From assembly GCA_934202005.1 (NCBI GenBank), contig CAKPXP010000006.1:35123-99122 (forward strand): DNA of 64,000 bases. Reading direction: 5' to 3'. Source of the stretch: an uncultured Selenomonas sp. (GTDB taxonomy: Bacteria; Bacillota; Negativicutes; Selenomonadales; Selenomonadaceae). Shown here piece after piece: positions 20,021 through 30,028 of this stretch (positions within the stretch are counted from its first letter, which is position 1; each line of letters opens with the position of its first letter). Under the pieces are notes generated by a model, which was not told the origin of the DNA, made no database searches, and saw nothing but the letters and a program-made list of their open reading frames with translations. A program made the position numbers and the translations under genes.

Positions 20021-20452
20021 ATGGAGAAGTCTGGCCGCATCCGCGTCCGCATCTGCGGTGAGCAGACGGACGCGGCGGGCGCGGTGCAGCACACGGAGAT
20101 GCGGGCGATGGCGCGCCATGACGTGAAGAACGGAACGCATTATCTCCGCTATGAGGATACCACCTTGCTCGCGGGACAGGCCGTGCCGTCGCTCCTCAAG
20201 ATCGCGCCGGCGTCGCTCACGCTTGTGCGGCATGGGCCGGTCGAGCAGCGTCTCGAGTTCGTGCCGCGCGCCGAGCGGCCGGGCAGCTACAGCTCTCCCT
20301 ACGGCAGGATTCCGCTCGCGGTGCGCACGCGGGAATTTCTGTCGGCCTGCCGTGTTGACGGCACGGGGCGCGTCGAGCTGCGCTATGACCTGTTCCTGCA
20401 GGGAGCGTTCCAGGGTAGATGTCAGCTGACCATCGAGATGGCAGCGGAGTGA
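20021..20452 (+). CDS. DUF1934 (YwiB-like) beta-barrel protein
   Basis: This 143-residue protein is of the DUF1934/YwiB family, a small calycin-like barrel of unknown function. Recognisable parts are the N-terminal strand GRIRVRICGEQTD, the central YEDT and LKIAPASLTLVRHG segments, and the C-terminal RVELRYDLFLQG. Its position directly upstream of argS and rpoE is the conserved Firmicute arrangement ywiB-argS-rpoE, which supports the call. A strong AGGAGGTGG ribosome site and a good promoter precede it. Confidence 0.85.
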   Translation: MEKSGRIRVRICGEQTDAAGAVQHTEMRAMARHDVKNGTHYLRYEDTTLLAGQAVPSLLKIAPASLTLVRHGPVEQRLEFVPRAERPGSYSSPYGRIPLAVRTREFLSACRVDGTGRVELRYDLFLQGAFQGRCQLTIEMAAE

Positions 20453-20554
20453 GAAAGCCGCAGGCTGGCGTTTCTGTGGATCGGCAAAATCTGGCGCATG
20501 ATGCCCACGAGGTGGTCTTTGTGTGCTGCGTATATAGATGGAGGAGGATGTTCT

Positions 20555-22210
20555 TTGGATATCAAGGAGACGTTGACCAAGGCGATTCTGGATGCCGCGC
20601 GCGCTGCCATCGAGGCGGGCGAGCTTCCGGCAGGCGAGCTGCCGGAGGTGGTGCTCGAGGTACCGCCGGAGAAGGCGTTCGGCGATTTCGCGACGAATTT
20701 TGCGATGCAGTCGGCACGCGTATTCCACAAGAGCCCGCGCCAGATCGCGGAGGTTATTTCCGCCCGCATCGCGGGAGATTGGCTCGATCACACACAGATC
20801 GCGGGACCGGGCTTTCTGAATTTCTACCTGAAGTCGAATGTCCTCTACGATTCTTTCGCGCAGATCCTTGCGGCGGGGGAGGCGTTCGGCCAGCTGCCGA
20901 AGAAAGATGCCGGCCGCATTCAGGTGGAGTACGTGAGCGCGAACCCGACGGGCCCGCTGCATGTCGGCCACGGCCGCGGCGCGGCGGCCGGCTCGGCGCT
21001 CGTGAACCTGCTGCGCGCGGCGGGTTATGACGTCGAGAGTGAGTACTATATCAACGACGCGGGCAACCAGATGAACATCCTCGCGGCGTCTGTCAATGCG
21101 CGCTACCTCGAGCTCCTCGGCAAGGAGGTTACGTTCCCCGAGAACGGCTACCACGGCGCGGACATCATCGATACGGCGAAGCGCATCATCAAGAAGGACG
21201 GCGACAAATACCTCGCGCTCAGCGAGGAGGAGCGCCTCGAGATCTTCAAGGATCTCGCCTACAAGGAGAAGCTCGCGCTGCTCAAGGAGGATCTCGCGGC
21301 GTTCCACGTCACATTCGACAACTGGTTCAGCGAGCGTACGCTCCATCCGGATGCCATCCGCGCGGCGGTTGAGAAACTCAAGGCGAACGGCAACATCTAC
21401 GAGAAGGACGGTGCGCTCTGGCTGAAATCGACGGCGTACGGCGACGACAAGGATCGCGTCGTCATCCGCGACAACGGCGTACCGACGTACCTCGCGGCGG
21501 ACATCGCCTATCACGACAACAAGTATGCGCGCGGTTTCGAGCGTCTCATCAACATCTGGGGCGCCGACCATCACGGCTACGTCTGCCGCGTGAAGGCGGC
21601 GATGTCGGCGCTCGGCCATGACGCGGACAAGCTCACGGTGCTGCTGCTGCAGATGGTCGCGCTCTACCGCGACGGCGAGCTCGTGAAGATGAGCAAGCGC
21701 ACGGGACAGAGCGTCACGCTCAACGAGCTCATGGAGGAGGTCGGCACCGACGCGGCGCGCTATTTCTTCCTCATGCGCTCGCTCGACAGCCAGCTCGATT
21801 TCGATCTCGACCTCGCGAAGAAAAAGTCGAACGACAATCCCGTCTACTATATCCAGTACGCGCACGCACGTATCATGAGCATCTTCCGCCAGGCGGAGGA
21901 GGCGGGGCTCAAGCTCTCGGCAAAGCCGGGGCTTTCGCTGCTCACTGACGCGTCTGAGGTAGAGCTCATCAAGAAGATCGAGGAATACCCCGAGGAGATC
22001 GACCGCGCGGCGAGCGACTACGCGCCGCAGCGCATCGCGCGCTATGCCTATGACATCGCGGCGCTCTTCCACAGCTTCTACAATAAGTGCCGCATCATGG
22101 GCACGGAGCCGCAGCTCGCCGAGGCGCGTCTCGCGCTCGTGACTGTCACGGCGCACGTCATCCGCCATTCGCTCGGCATCCTCGGCGTTTCCGCCCCGGA
22201 GCATATGTAA
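20555..22210 (+). CDS. argS: Arginyl-tRNA synthetase
   Basis: ArgRS charges tRNA-Arg in the cytoplasm. This is a class I enzyme with the HIGH-type motif NPTGPLHVGHGRG and the KMSKS-type motif VKMSKRTGQS; the N-terminal Add-1 domain and C-terminal DALR anticodon-binding domain (ending GVSAPEHM) are present. The start is TTG 20555, 7 bp after GGAGGAGG, giving 551 residues, the normal family length. The ATG at 20498 would add 19 unrelated residues and lacks a ribosome site. It is followed 17 bp later by rpoE. Confidence 0.96.
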   Translation: MDIKETLTKAILDAARAAIEAGELPAGELPEVVLEVPPEKAFGDFATNFAMQSARVFHKSPRQIAEVISARIAGDWLDHTQIAGPGFLNFYLKSNVLYDSFAQILAAGEAFGQLPKKDAGRIQVEYVSANPTGPLHVGHGRGAAAGSALVNLLRAAGYDVESEYYINDAGNQMNILAASVNARYLELLGKEVTFPENGYHGADIIDTAKRIIKKDGDKYLALSEEERLEIFKDLAYKEKLALLKEDLAAFHVTFDNWFSERTLHPDAIRAAVEKLKANGNIYEKDGALWLKSTAYGDDKDRVVIRDNGVPTYLAADIAYHDNKYARGFERLINIWGADHHGYVCRVKAAMSALGHDADKLTVLLLQMVALYRDGELVKMSKRTGQSVTLNELMEEVGTDAARYFFLMRSLDSQLDFDLDLAKKKSNDNPVYYIQYAHARIMSIFRQAEEAGLKLSAKPGLSLLTDASEVELIKKIEEYPEEIDRAASDYAPQRIARYAYDIAALFHSFYNKCRIMGTEPQLAEARLALVTVTAHVIRHSLGILGVSAPEHM

Positions 22211-22227
22211 AGAGGAGGAGTTCATTC

Positions 22228-22578
22228 ATGTCAGATACGCAGGATTTCACGAAAAAGACAGAAGTCGACATCGCCTACTATATCCTTTCTCATGCCGGTC
22301 AGACGATGTATTATAAAGATCTCGTGCTCGATGTCATCGAGAAGAAGCACAAGCCGGTGCAGTCGCTCTCGGCCGCCATCTCCGAGGTCTATACGCTCAT
22401 CAACATGGACAGCCGCTTCCACTACGAGGGCGAGGGCCAGTGGGGGCTCACGGAGTGGAATCCGCCGGAGACGAAGCGCCATACGCGTTCCTCTTCGAGC
22501 ACATCCTCCGGTTCCTCGCGCGCGGCGAACAAGGCGAGCCGCCGCAAGGAGAAACTCTTCGAGAGCATCCAGGAGTGA
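22228..22578 (+). CDS. rpoE: RNA polymerase delta subunit with basic tail
   Basis: The N-terminal part (residues 1-80) is the HARE winged-helix domain of RpoE (VDIAYYILSHAGQTMYYKDL, then FHYEGEGQWGLTEW). In Bacillus, delta has a long, strongly acidic C-terminal tail that displaces nucleic acid from RNA polymerase. Here the 116-residue protein instead ends in about 35 residues rich in Ser, Arg and Lys (KRHTRSSSST to ASRRKEKLFE). It may therefore differ in function. AGAGGAGGAG precedes the ATG. It is the last gene of the argS operon. Confidence 0.9.
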   Translation: MSDTQDFTKKTEVDIAYYILSHAGQTMYYKDLVLDVIEKKHKPVQSLSAAISEVYTLINMDSRFHYEGEGQWGLTEWNPPETKRHTRSSSSTSSGSSRAANKASRRKEKLFESIQE

Positions 22579-22601
22579 GGGCGAAGCGCTGCGTTTCCTG
22601 A

Positions 22602-22630
22602 TTGACGGCGTTTTGAAAACGCGGTAAAAT
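22602..22630 (+). promoter_or_regulatory. Promoter of pyrG
   Basis: TTGACG (22602-22607), 17-bp spacer that includes the hairpin CGTTTTGAAAACG, TAAAAT (22625-22630). The leader (to 22710) has six T near the start site but lacks the GGGC start used for CTP-responsive reiterative transcription in Bacillus. Confidence 0.75.
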
Positions 22631-22632
22631 AG

Positions 22633-24315
<1,683 letters not shown>

Positions 24316-24404
24316 CGCGGACGGGCGTTCCCAAAAAAGAATACATTCCGCTCTTTTTACCAAGGCAAGGCAGGAATTTCGCTTTTCATGACGAAAGTAT
24401 GCCA

Positions 24405-24570
24405 TAAAGGAAGCGCTGATGAAATGAAGTGCTCCGGATTTACGTGGATGCGCTGTACTCTTCGGAGACAAACCGCAGGCGTAGCTGAAGCTACGCTGAG
24501 GTTTGTCGACGACGAGAGGACAGCGCAGACGCGTGAAGACGGAGGCCCGAATGAATCAGTGCTTCCTAAA
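24405..24570. repeat. Structured dispersed repeat, copy 2 (MITE-like)
   Basis: This 166-bp copy is closely related to 16044-16228, with inverted ends AGGAAGCRCTGAT. Nested arms are GCGCTGT/ACAGCGC and GACAAACC/GGTTTGTC, and the central hairpin GCGTAGC-TGAA-GCTACGC differs in sequence from copy 1 but keeps pairing. The gap 24316-24404 upstream holds nothing recognisable apart from T-rich tracts. Confidence 0.75.
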
Positions 24571-24599
24571 GGAACCGCTGGATGTATCAGCGCTTCCCC
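24569..24599. repeat. End-only relic of the same repeat
   Basis: GGAACCGCTG and ATCAGCGCTTCC form a degenerate inverted pair matching the ends of the dispersed repeat with the interior missing, directly abutting copy 2. Confidence 0.5.
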
Positions 24600-24633
24600 A
24601 GGAATGACATCATGGTGAAAGGAGCGGATTTTT

Positions 24634-25257
24634 GTGCTGGTGGATACACTTTGCAGCGTGGCTTTTTATTGCCAGCGCTGCGGGCAGATCGAGATCACGG
24701 ATGTGCCTGTGTTCACAGGGCATGGGCAGCAAGTGCTCAGATGCTCGCATTGCGGTACGGAGAAGGCGAAACTCCGCTTCGAGCCGCACAGCGGCCTCGT
24801 CATCGAGACGGCCTGCAGTGTCTGCGGCTCGAAGAACCGTCTCGTCTATCCGCTCCGCCAGGTCAAAGGGCTGCGCTTCGAGAAAGTCTACTGCGGGACC
24901 GATCACTTCGAGCTCGGCTACATCGGGCGCTGGCAGGATCTCGCGGAATTTCTCGATTTCAACGCGGCGGAATACGATGCGCTGCATCCGCAGGATGCCT
25001 ATAATTTCATGGAACGTCAGCAGATCCTGCTCGAGGCGTTCAACCGGCTGCACGATCTCGCAGCAGAGGGAGACTTGCTCTGCCCTTGCGGCGGTCATGA
25101 GTTCACGGCGGACATCGCGGAGGACGCCATTCATCTCGAGTGCACGCACTGCGGCAGCTACGCGGTGATCCCGGCGCGCACGCCGGAGGATCTGCGGCAG
25201 CTTCAGCCAGGCTGCGAGGTGACGTTTCTGCGTCCGGACCTCATACGCAACCGCTGA
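24634..25257 (+). CDS. Multi-CxxC zinc-ribbon protein, function unknown
   Basis: The 207-residue soluble protein has five Cys-pair motifs: CQRCG, CSHCG, CSVCG, CPCGG and CTHCG. This suggests two zinc ribbons, one at each end, flanking a helical middle (about residues 95-150). No enzymatic motif is seen. The start is GTG 24634, preceded by AAAGGAG at good spacing. It stands alone between the structured repeat and a terminator, just before mfd. A role in nucleic-acid or protein binding is plausible but not shown. Confidence 0.7.
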   Translation: MLVDTLCSVAFYCQRCGQIEITDVPVFTGHGQQVLRCSHCGTEKAKLRFEPHSGLVIETACSVCGSKNRLVYPLRQVKGLRFEKVYCGTDHFELGYIGRWQDLAEFLDFNAAEYDALHPQDAYNFMERQQILLEAFNRLHDLAAEGDLLCPCGGHEFTADIAEDAIHLECTHCGSYAVIPARTPEDLRQLQPGCEVTFLRPDLIRNR

Positions 25258-25271
25258 GAAATGATGGACTT

Positions 25272-25304
25272 GGCGGGCACCTCTTGCGTGCCCGCCGTCT
25301 TTTT
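25272..25304 (+). terminator. Terminator before mfd
   Basis: GGCGGGCAC (25272-25280) pairs perfectly with GTGCCCGCC (25288-25296), then GTCTTTTT. Confidence 0.85.
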
Positions 25305-25433
25305 GCGCCAGGCGCGTGCGCGCGCGGGAGAACTGCTGGCGTGCGAGAGCGCAGCGCCGGAGACATCTGTGATTCTTTGCCGGAAATGTAGGTTTCCGGC
25401 CTATTGGCATGTGTTTAGGAGTTTGTTGCTTTG

Positions 25434-28400
25434 ATGGATACCTTATTCCGCGCGCTCGGGGAAGATGCCTCGGTGCGCAAGATACAGGAACTTTTCGCGG
25501 GAGAGGGCGGCACCTCTCTCGTCTACGGCCTCTCCGGCTCGCAGAAGCACGCGGTCTATGCCGCGGCTTATGCCGCGGCGCCGCGGCCGACGGTCATCAT
25601 CGTGCACAGCAGGGAGAGTCTCGAGGACTGGCGCGAGGATCTCGCGGGGCTGCTGCCGCAGGTGACAGTGCTCGAGCTGCCGGAGGTCGACGCGGCCGGC
25701 GAGGTGTTACGCGCCGCGGCGAGCGGGCGCGAGCGCTCGGCGCGCCGCATGGATGTGCTCGGCCGCCTCGTGCGCGGCGAGCAACTCATCGTGCTCGCGC
25801 TCGCGGGCGCCGCCGTTGCGAAGGGCATGTCGCGCAGCGACTTCTCCCGCCTTTCGCTGCGCCTGGGCACGGGGGAGGCGGTCGGCCTCGCGCATCTCAT
25901 CGAGCGGCTCGCCGGTCTCGGCTATGAGCGCGTCGAGGAGGTCGAGGCCATGGGGCAGTTCAGCGCGCGCGGCGGCATCGTGGACGTATTCCCAGTGAAC
26001 CGCACGACGCCGGTGCGCGTGGAGTTCTTCGACGAGGAGATCGACTCGCTGCGCGAGTATGACCTCGGGACGAAGCGCTCGGTGAAGAGCATCGGCGCGC
26101 TCTCCATCCTGCCGCTCGCGCAGGCGGAGGCGACGGGGAAGCCGGAGCCGTTCCTCTCGTATCTGAGCGCGGAGGGCACGGTCATCTTCGATGAGCCGAC
26201 GCGCATCCGCGAGGCCATCCGCACGCTCGTCAAGGAAAATCCCGACGGCAAGGGACAGCTGTTCCGCTGGGAGGATCTGCTCGCGGTCGCCGAGGAGCAT
26301 ACGGTGGTGTTCTCCGCGCTCATGCTGCAGCAGGTGCACGGCTGCACGCCTGACGTGACGATGAGCGTCATGGTCACGAACATGACGCCGTTCCAGCGGC
26401 AGATGGATCTGCTCGCGAGCGAGCTTTCGCGCTGGCTTGCCGCGGGAGAGCGCGTGCTCGCGCTCGTCAGCACGCGCGAGAAGGCAGACGGACTGCGCGA
26501 GCTGCTCGCCAAGCGGCGCATCCCCTCTGCTGTTACCGAGGAGGGCGCCGCGCTTGACAGCAGGCTCGTGAGCGTGCAGGTCGGCAGGCTGCTCGCAGGC
26601 TTCGAGTTTGCGCAGGACCATCTCGTCGTGCTCACGGAAAAGGATATTTTCGGCCGCGTGAAGCGCCGTCTCACGGCCAAGGCGCCGGACGGGGAGAAGA
26701 TCTCCCATTTCCGCGACATCAAGCCCGGCGACTACGTCGTGCATGTGAACCACGGCATCGGCAAGTACCTTGGCGTCGTGACGCTTGATGTGGGCGGCGT
26801 GCACCGCGACTACCTGCACATCAAGTACGGCGGCGAGGACAAGCTCTACGTGCCGACGGATCAGGTGCATCTCCTGCAGAAATACATCGGCGCGGAGGGC
26901 GAGGTGCCGCGCCTCTCGCGCATGGGGGGCACGGAGTGGGTCAAGGCCAAGGTGCGCGCGAAGAAGTCCGTCGAGGACATCGCGGAGAAGCTCATCGAGA
27001 TTTACGCGAAGCGCAAGCAGGCGACGGGCTATGCCTTTTCACCGGACGACGCGAGCCAGCGCGAGTTCGAGGACGCGTTCCCCTACGAGGAGACGGCGGA
27101 TCAGCTGCGCGCCATCCGCGAGATCAAGGCGGACATGGAGCAGCCGAAGCCGATGGACCGTCTGCTCTGCGGCGACGTGGGGTTCGGCAAGACGGAAGTC
27201 GCGATCCGCGCGGCGTACAAGGCGGCGCTGGACGGCAAGCAGGTCGCGGTGCTCGTGCCGACGACGGTGCTCGCACAGCAGCATTACCAGACGTTCTCGC
27301 AGCGTTTCCTGGGCTTCCTGCCGACGGTCGACGTCATCAGCCGCTTCCGCTCCGCGCGGGAGCAGAAAGAGACGCTTGCGCGCGTGGCGAGCGGCGAGGT
27401 CGATATCCTCATCGGCACGCACGCGATCCTCAACCAGCGCAAGGTGCATTTCAAGGATCTCGGCCTGCTCATCGTCGATGAGGAGCAGCGGTTCGGCGTG
27501 AAGCAGAAGGACAAGATCCGGAGTCTCGCGGCGGGCATCGACGTGCTCACGCTCTCGGCGACGCCGATCCCGCGCACGCTCCACATGTCACTCGTCGGCG
27601 CGCGCGATATGAGCATCATCGAGACGCCGCCGGCGGAGCGCTTCCCCGTGCAGACGTATGTCGTCGAGGCGCGCGACGACGTGATGGCGGGCGCTATCAA
27701 GCGCGAGCTGCGGCGCGGCGGTCAGGTTTTCTTCGTCTACAACCGCGTCATGAGCATCGACGCGATGCGCGCGCGGCTCGCAAAGCTCGTGCCGGAGGCG
27801 CGCATCCTCGTCGCGCACGGGCAGATGCCTGAGGAGATGCTTGAACGCGTGATGATGGATTTCTACGAGGGCAAGGGGGATATCCTGCTCGCGACGAGCA
27901 TCGTCGAAAATGGGCTCGATGTGGCGAACGCGAATACCATCATCGTCTACAACGCCGATCATTTCGGACTCTCGCAGCTCTACCAGATGCGCGGGCGCGT
28001 CGGACGCTCGCCGCGCATGGCGTTCGCGTATTTCGTCTATCAGGCGGACAAGGTGCTCACGGAGACGGCGGAGAAGCGCCTCGCGGCGATGAAGGAGTTC
28101 GCCGAGCTCGGCGCGGGCTTCAAGATCGCGATGCGCGACCTCGAGATCCGCGGCGCCGGCAACCTGCTCGGTTCGCAGCAGCACGGCCATATCGCGAGTG
28201 TCGGCTTCGAGATGTATTGCAAGCTGCTCGAGGAGGCCATCGCCGCCCTGCAGCAGAAGAAGCCAGCGAAGGTGCGCCCGGAGCCCGTCATCGAGATCCA
28301 GACGGAGGCCTATATCGACGGCGGCTATATCAGCGACGCGCAGCACAAGCTCGAGATCTACCAGCGCATCGCGGCCATTCGCAAGAACGAGGAGATTCCC

Positions 28401-28757
28401 GCGTTCATCGACGAGCTCATCGACAGGTTCGGCGAGCCGACGCCGGGCGTCATGAATCTCCTCGCCGTCACGCGCATCCGCAACTACGCGCGCGAGCTCG
28501 GCATCGCGTCGATCTCGGAGAAGCCGGCGTTCGTCGAGCTGCGCCTCACGAAGGAACCGACGCTTTCGATGGAGCGGCTCATGCAGCTCAAGGAACGGCT
28601 CGGCCCGAACCTGACCATCCTGCCTCAGCAGGGCATGCTGCGTCTGCGCCTGCTGCCGTCGTACAAGAAGGACATCACGAATTTCCTCACGCGCGTGCTC
28701 ATGGCGCTCGCGGGGGATATGGAGGCGCTCACGTGCCGCACGAAGAAAGGAGCCTGA
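25434..28757 (+). CDS. mfd: Transcription-repair coupling factor Mfd
   Basis: Mfd removes RNA polymerase stalled at DNA lesions and recruits UvrA. The protein (about 1107 residues) has the UvrB-like N-terminal region, the CarD-like polymerase-interaction domain (KPGDYVVHVNHGIGKYLG), RecG-like translocase motifs (Walker A GDVGFGKTE, Walker B IVDEEQRFG, SATPIPRTL) and the C-terminal TRCF domain. TAGGAG is 9 bp before TTG 25431 and 12 bp before ATG 25434, so translation may begin one codon earlier. It heads the conserved mfd-to-ftsH gene series. The tetrapyrrole-methylase gene follows after a 1-bp gap. Confidence 0.97.
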   Translation: MDTLFRALGEDASVRKIQELFAGEGGTSLVYGLSGSQKHAVYAAAYAAAPRPTVIIVHSRESLEDWREDLAGLLPQVTVLELPEVDAAGEVLRAAASGRERSARRMDVLGRLVRGEQLIVLALAGAAVAKGMSRSDFSRLSLRLGTGEAVGLAHLIERLAGLGYERVEEVEAMGQFSARGGIVDVFPVNRTTPVRVEFFDEEIDSLREYDLGTKRSVKSIGALSILPLAQAEATGKPEPFLSYLSAEGTVIFDEPTRIREAIRTLVKENPDGKGQLFRWEDLLAVAEEHTVVFSALMLQQVHGCTPDVTMSVMVTNMTPFQRQMDLLASELSRWLAAGERVLALVSTREKADGLRELLAKRRIPSAVTEEGAALDSRLVSVQVGRLLAGFEFAQDHLVVLTEKDIFGRVKRRLTAKAPDGEKISHFRDIKPGDYVVHVNHGIGKYLGVVTLDVGGVHRDYLHIKYGGEDKLYVPTDQVHLLQKYIGAEGEVPRLSRMGGTEWVKAKVRAKKSVEDIAEKLIEIYAKRKQATGYAFSPDDASQREFEDAFPYEETADQLRAIREIKADMEQPKPMDRLLCGDVGFGKTEVAIRAAYKAALDGKQVAVLVPTTVLAQQHYQTFSQRFLGFLPTVDVISRFRSAREQKETLARVASGEVDILIGTHAILNQRKVHFKDLGLLIVDEEQRFGVKQKDKIRSLAAGIDVLTLSATPIPRTLHMSLVGARDMSIIETPPAERFPVQTYVVEARDDVMAGAIKRELRRGGQVFFVYNRVMSIDAMRARLAKLVPEARILVAHGQMPEEMLERVMMDFYEGKGDILLATSIVENGLDVANANTIIVYNADHFGLSQLYQMRGRVGRSPRMAFAYFVYQADKVLTETAEKRLAAMKEFAELGAGFKIAMRDLEIRGAGNLLGSQQHGHIASVGFEMYCKLLEEAIAALQQKKPAKVRPEPVIEIQTEAYIDGGYISDAQHKLEIYQRIAAIRKNEEIPAFIDELIDRFGEPTPGVMNLLAVTRIRNYARELGIASISEKPAFVELRLTKEPTLSMERLMQLKERLGPNLTILPQQGMLRLRLLPSYKKDITNFLTRVLMALAGDMEALTCRTKKGA

Positions 28758-28758
28758 G

Positions 28759-29451
28759 ATGGGAGAGATCAAAGTCATCGGCCTGGGGCCGGGGCGCGCG
28801 GGGCTCATCACGCGCGAGGCGTGGGAACTCATGACGCAAGCGGAGACGCTCGTGCTGCGCACGGCCGTCCATCCGACGGTCGCGGCGCTGCGGGAGGCAG
28901 GGCTTTCCTTCACGACGTACGACGGCTTCTATGAGCAGGCGCCGGACTTCGAGGCGCTCTATCGCGCCATCGCGGCGGATCTCGTGCGGCGTGCGGCGGC
29001 AGGTGCGTCCATCGTCTACGCCGTACCCGGCAGTCCGCTCGTCGCGGAGCGCACGGTCGTATTGCTCCGCGAGCGCGCGGCGGCGCAGGGCGTGCCGCTC
29101 ACCATCCTGCCGGGCATGAGCTTCGTCGAGGTGCTCTACACGCGCCTCGGCATCGATCCCGTGGCGGGACTTGCCATCCTCGATGCCGAGGATGTCGCGC
29201 GCCTTGCGGTGCGGCCGTTCATGAGCCTCGTCATCACGCAGGTCTACGATGCCTTCACGGCGTCGGACTGCAAGCTCGCGCTCATGGAGCTCTACGGCGA
29301 TGAGACCGAGGTGACGTTCATCCACAACCTCGCGCTGCCCGATGAGATCGTGCGCAAGATCCCGCTCTACGAGCTCGACCGGCAGCCGGAGATCGACCAC
29401 CTCACGACAATTTTTGTGCCGGCGGTACCAGAGAACAGGGGGATTTCGTAG
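28759..29451 (+). CDS. YabN-type tetrapyrrole methylase domain protein lacking MazG domain
   Basis: The 230-residue protein matches the N-terminal SAM-dependent (tetrapyrrole methylase-like) half of YabN: IKVIGLGPGRAGLITREAW, YAVPGSPLVAERTV and TILPGMSFVE. In the usual family arrangement this is fused to a C-terminal MazG pyrophosphohydrolase domain of about 250 residues that begins soon after the PxxENR segment. Here translation stops right there (VPENRGIS), and the next 120 bp contain no MazG sequence. Its place immediately after mfd is the conserved yabN position. It may be a truncated but expressed gene. Confidence 0.8.
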   Translation: MGEIKVIGLGPGRAGLITREAWELMTQAETLVLRTAVHPTVAALREAGLSFTTYDGFYEQAPDFEALYRAIAADLVRRAAAGASIVYAVPGSPLVAERTVVLLRERAAAQGVPLTILPGMSFVEVLYTRLGIDPVAGLAILDAEDVARLAVRPFMSLVITQVYDAFTASDCKLALMELYGDETEVTFIHNLALPDEIVRKIPLYELDRQPEIDHLTTIFVPAVPENRGIS

Positions 29452-29479
29452 GAAATTCCGGGTTTTTTCGTGAAAAGCC

Positions 29480-29508
29480 TTGATTTTTCTAGGGTTTCTT
29501 GCTATATT
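29480..29508 (+). promoter_or_regulatory. Promoter of the HU gene
   Basis: TTGATT (29480-29485), 17-bp spacer, TATATT (29503-29508). It gives a leader of about 60 nt before the GTG start. Confidence 0.7.
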
Positions 29509-29574
29509 TTTGTGAGTAGATAGAAGCGGCGCAGGAGCGCTCGCAATCCGATATATACTAAGGAGGCTACGATT

Positions 29575-29850
29575 GTGAATAAAACTGAACTGGTAGCTAA
29601 GGTTGCTGAGAATGCAGGCCTGACGAAGAAAGATGCAGAAAAGGCTGTTCTGGCGTTCTTCTCTTCCATCGAAGAGGCGCTCGTCGCTGGTGAAAAGATC
29701 CAGCTCATCGGCTTCGGTACGTTCGAGGTCAAGGAGCGCGCTGCCCGCACGGGCCGCAACCCGCAGACGGGCAAGGCCATTGAGATTCCGGCTTCCAAGA
29801 ACCCGGTGTTCAAGGCTGGCAAGACGCTGAAGGATGCTGTGAACGCATAA
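29575..29850 (+). CDS. hup: DNA-binding protein HU
   Basis: This 91-residue nucleoid protein of the HU/IHF family begins [22 protein letters not shown] and has the DNA-binding arm [20 protein letters not shown] followed by [16 protein letters not shown]. The start is GTG 29575, 8 bp after AAGGAGG. Codon choice is closer to highly expressed genes, with more A/T-ending codons at its start than in its neighbours. It occupies the slot between yabN and divIC where yabO, yabP and yabQ lie in spore formers. Confidence 0.97.
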   Translation: MNKTELVAKVAENAGLTKKDAEKAVLAFFSSIEEALVAGEKIQLIGFGTFEVKERAARTGRNPQTGKAIEIPASKNPVFKAGKTLKDAVNA

Positions 29851-29939
29851 GCTGCTGCACCGCTGATACGCTGCGGACGCAGGGCAGGAGAGGTGTTCCT
29901 GATGATTTGTACGCTTCATCGCTAGGTGGACGTGCAAAG

Positions 29940-29958
29940 AGGCAGGGGCGCCTTTTTT
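29940..29958 (+). terminator. Weak terminator after HU
   Basis: AGGC (29940-29943) pairs with GCCT (29950-29953), followed by six T. The stem is short. Confidence 0.45.
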
Positions 29959-30028
29959 GTTTGCGGGAACAGAGAAGGTAGGGCCGCGCGACGGTGCAGG
30001 CGCGGTGAAGGGAGAAAGGGAGGAAACC

